This document shows positions 12,368 through 13,657 of a DNA stretch of 13,657 bases, one piece after another. The DNA is from Candidatus Bipolaricaulota bacterium (GTDB lineage Bacteria > Bipolaricaulota > Bipolaricaulia > UBA7950 > UBA9294): positions 1 to 13,657 of the forward strand of contig JAGGSM010000219.1 of the NCBI GenBank assembly GCA_021159105.1, written 5' to 3'. The notes under the pieces are model-generated. The model was not told the DNA's origin and searched no databases. It was given only the letters and a program-made list of their open reading frames with translations. Position numbers and translations under genes: made by a program. The stretch's first letter is position 1; every line of letters starts with the position of its first letter.

Positions 12368-12886
12368 TCACCTCCTTTTTCGCATGCTCTTTCGATACTC
12401 GTTGTAGGTCAACGGGTCTCCATCTTCCTTCGTTCCAGCCCGATCGACAGAGGCAACAAACAGGGTGTGCGTTCCAAGATCGACGGTGAACTCTCGTAAC
12501 ACCGTACACTCGTAGAACGCCTTGGCGCCCGGCAGGATGGGAATCCCGTTCTCTCCGGTTTCGTATGGAAAATCCTCGAATTTGTCCACATCGCGACCCG
12601 ATTGGAACCCGAAGCGGCGCACGATCTCCGATGCGTTCAGGTCCTCGCGGTCTAGAGCATTTAGCACGAACTTCCCCGTCTCGACGATCATCTCGTGGGT
12701 GAGCGACTTCTTCCCTACCCCGATCGTTATCCGCGGCGGTGCGTTGGTGATCTGCATCGCCGCGTCGAGGCACTGGCCATTGTTTCTCCCCCCGCGAACA
12801 GCGGTGAGGACGTACAGACCATGTGTCACCTCAAACAGGGCTTGATTCAGCCCTGCTGAGTCCGTTGCTATCTTAAACTGGCTCAT
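12368..12886 (-). CDS. Flavin reductase-like FMN-binding protein
   Basis: The 172-residue protein has the split-barrel flavin reductase fold. Signs are FEVTHGLYVLTAVRGGRNNGQCLDAAMQITNAPPRITIGVGKKSLTHEMI in the first third, with the NNGQCLDAAMQI segment where family members bind FMN, then FVLNAL, and later EFTVDLGTHTLFVASVDRA. It is the type known as flavoredoxin or NADH:flavin oxidoreductase, often reducing rubredoxin. Its start overlaps the ferritin stop by 4 bp (ATGA), and it ends 5 bp before the rubredoxin start. A likely role is to pass electrons from NAD(P)H through FMN to rubredoxin, and perhaps to reduce ferritin iron for release. The last residues (RKSMRKRR) are strongly basic. The direct electron donor is unknown. 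Confidence 0.92.
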   Translation of the reverse strand: MSQFKIATDSAGLNQALFEVTHGLYVLTAVRGGRNNGQCLDAAMQITNAPPRITIGVGKKSLTHEMIVETGKFVLNALDREDLNASEIVRRFGFQSGRDVDKFEDFPYETGENGIPILPGAKAFYECTVLREFTVDLGTHTLFVASVDRAGTKEDGDPLTYNEYRKSMRKRR

Positions 12887-13404
12887 GCTGTTTCCCCTTC
12901 TGAAGTCGGTGCTGCCGCCGGACGCGCACCCAACTCACGGTCTACCATAACAAGACCATGCCCGGAATCGCCGATCCGTCCTAGGAGCTCGACCACCTTG
13001 CGCGTCGAGTCTTCTTCCTCGACCTGCTCGGAGACGAACCACTGCAGCATGATCTTCGCTGGGTTGTCATTCTCCTCCTCGGCGACCTTCACTAGATCAT
13101 CGATCGTCCCGGTGATGAACTGCTCGTGGGCGTAGGCCGCCTTGAACGCCTCAAGCGGTGAAGCCCACTCCTTCTGCGGCTGCGCCAAGGGGAGAAGCTC
13201 CACCCTTCCACCGCGCTCGTTGATATGATTGAAGAAACGCATCGCGTGCGCCATCTCCTCCTGCGTCTGCACCGTCATCCACTGTGCCATCCCCTCTAAT
13301 CCCTCGGCATTGAGATAAGCGACCATGGATAGGTAGAGGTATGCGGACTCCAATTCGTGCTTGATCTGCTCGTTCATCGCGTCCTGCATCCGTTTTCCGA
13401 TCAT
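12883..13404 (-). CDS. ftnA: Ferritin (FtnA type)
   Basis: The 173-residue protein stores iron as a 24-mer cage and oxidises Fe(II). The ferroxidase residues match those of Escherichia coli FtnA by position: Glu17, Glu50 and His53 (QEEMAH), Glu94 (HEQFITGTID), Gln127 and Glu130 (SEQVEEED). There are no heme-binding signs of a bacterioferritin. The tail after residue 160 is rich in Ala, Pro, Gly and Glu and is probably disordered. ATG 13404 follows AAGGAGGAAGG. It lies 12 bp after the peroxiredoxin gene and overlaps the flavin reductase gene. By taking up iron and consuming H2O2 or O2 it limits Fenton damage. Confidence 0.96.
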   Translation of the reverse strand: MIGKRMQDAMNEQIKHELESAYLYLSMVAYLNAEGLEGMAQWMTVQTQEEMAHAMRFFNHINERGGRVELLPLAQPQKEWASPLEAFKAAYAHEQFITGTIDDLVKVAEEENDNPAKIMLQWFVSEQVEEEDSTRKVVELLGRIGDSGHGLVMVDRELGARPAAAPTSEGETA

Positions 13405-13416
13405 ATCCTTCCTCCT

Positions 13417-13657
13417 TTACTGCTTCTTGTGGCAGAACCACCAATCGTAGCAATCGTACTGCGTTACGACCTTCTTCGCCGCTTCAACATCGGATGCTGG
13501 CGGGACGATTACCTCATCTCCGACAAGCTCGTTCTCCGGCCAGTTAGCGGGAATGGCGACTCCATCACGATCAGCAATTTGGAATCCTTTGATCATGCGC
13601 AAGAACTCGTCCATGTTTCGCCCCAGCTCCTGCGGGTAGTACATGATCGCCCGCACG
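13417..13657 (-). CDS. Peroxiredoxin of archaeal/Prx6 type, C-terminal part (cut by window edge)
   Basis: Only the last 79 residues and a partial codon are present; the frame is open at the window edge, so the GTG near 13656 should not be taken as the start. The text VRAIMYYPQELGRNMDEFLRMIKGFQ, then VAIPANWPENELVGDEVIVPPAS and the end YDCYDWWFCHKKQ, is characteristic of the peroxiredoxins of thermophilic archaea and related bacteria. The Cys-x5-Cys pair (CYDWWFC) corresponds to the two C-terminal cysteines, of which one acts as resolving thiol. The peroxidatic cysteine is outside the window. It is the first gene seen of the ferritin, flavin reductase and rubredoxin group, and ends with TAA 12 bp before ferritin. 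Confidence 0.95.
   Translation of the reverse strand, partial: VRAIMYYPQELGRNMDEFLRMIKGFQIADRDGVAIPANWPENELVGDEVIVPPASDVEAAKKVVTQYDCYDWWFCHKKQ

Noticed and set aside
13654..13656. GTG at the right edge as start of the last gene
   Set aside because: The residues just after it (VRAIMYYPQE) are internal in the peroxiredoxin family, so the gene simply continues outside the window.

Overview
The window reads as part of a bacterial chromosome with moderately high GC. Every gene I can support lies on the minus strand. Starts are preceded by strong AGGAGG-type ribosome binding sites, and one clean sigma70-type promoter is visible. The gene set (superoxide reductase, desulforedoxin, rubrerythrin, rubredoxin, flavodiiron protein, hybrid-cluster protein, two further ferritin-fold proteins and three kinds of peroxiredoxin) is typical of a strict anaerobe or nanaerobe that must survive oxygen, peroxide and nitric oxide. 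A short SufBC pair without SufD, SufS, SufE or SufU points to a deep-branching anaerobic lineage. Bipolaricaulota (Acetothermia) would fit, but that placement is only a guess. There are no tRNA, rRNA, IS, phage or CRISPR signals.

Transcription runs right to left. Region A (13657-12204) holds the end of an archaeal-type peroxiredoxin, then ferritin, a flavin reductase and a rubredoxin, all closely packed. Region B (12175-4096) starts at a TTGACA-17-GATAAT promoter with an inverted repeat over the likely transcription start. It encodes, in order, an Rrf2 regulator with three cysteines, a DUF438-hemerythrin-PAS protein, hybrid-cluster protein, a flavodiiron protein, a rubrerythrin-like di-iron protein, SufC, SufB, an AhpE-like peroxiredoxin, rubrerythrin, superoxide reductase and a 39-residue desulforedoxin. 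Most junctions overlap or are 20 bp or less, so this looks like one operon. Two intergenic gaps inside it carry hairpins that share a 12-nt core, possibly a small mobile palindrome.

Region C (3986-1) has looser spacing and repair or thiol-redox genes: an MsrA-MsrB fusion with an N-terminal membrane segment, a fusion of a BCP-type peroxiredoxin to a nitroreductase, an uncharacterised four-helix membrane protein with 11 cysteines, a stretch that looks like a broken membrane-protein gene, and the start of a DsrE-like protein.

Read together, the genes form a layered defence. Rrf2 and the hemerythrin-PAS protein would sense. The flavodiiron protein (fed by rubredoxin) and hybrid-cluster protein would remove O2, NO and other reactive nitrogen species. 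Superoxide reductase, rubrerythrin and the peroxiredoxins would handle superoxide and peroxide. Ferritins would hold the iron, SufBC would rebuild Fe-S clusters, and MsrAB would repair oxidised methionine. The most interesting points are the embedding of a minimal Suf system in this operon, the split desulfoferrodoxin, the peroxiredoxin-nitroreductase fusion, the cysteine-cluster membrane protein, and the shared palindromes with mutually exclusive folds between rubrerythrin and superoxide reductase.
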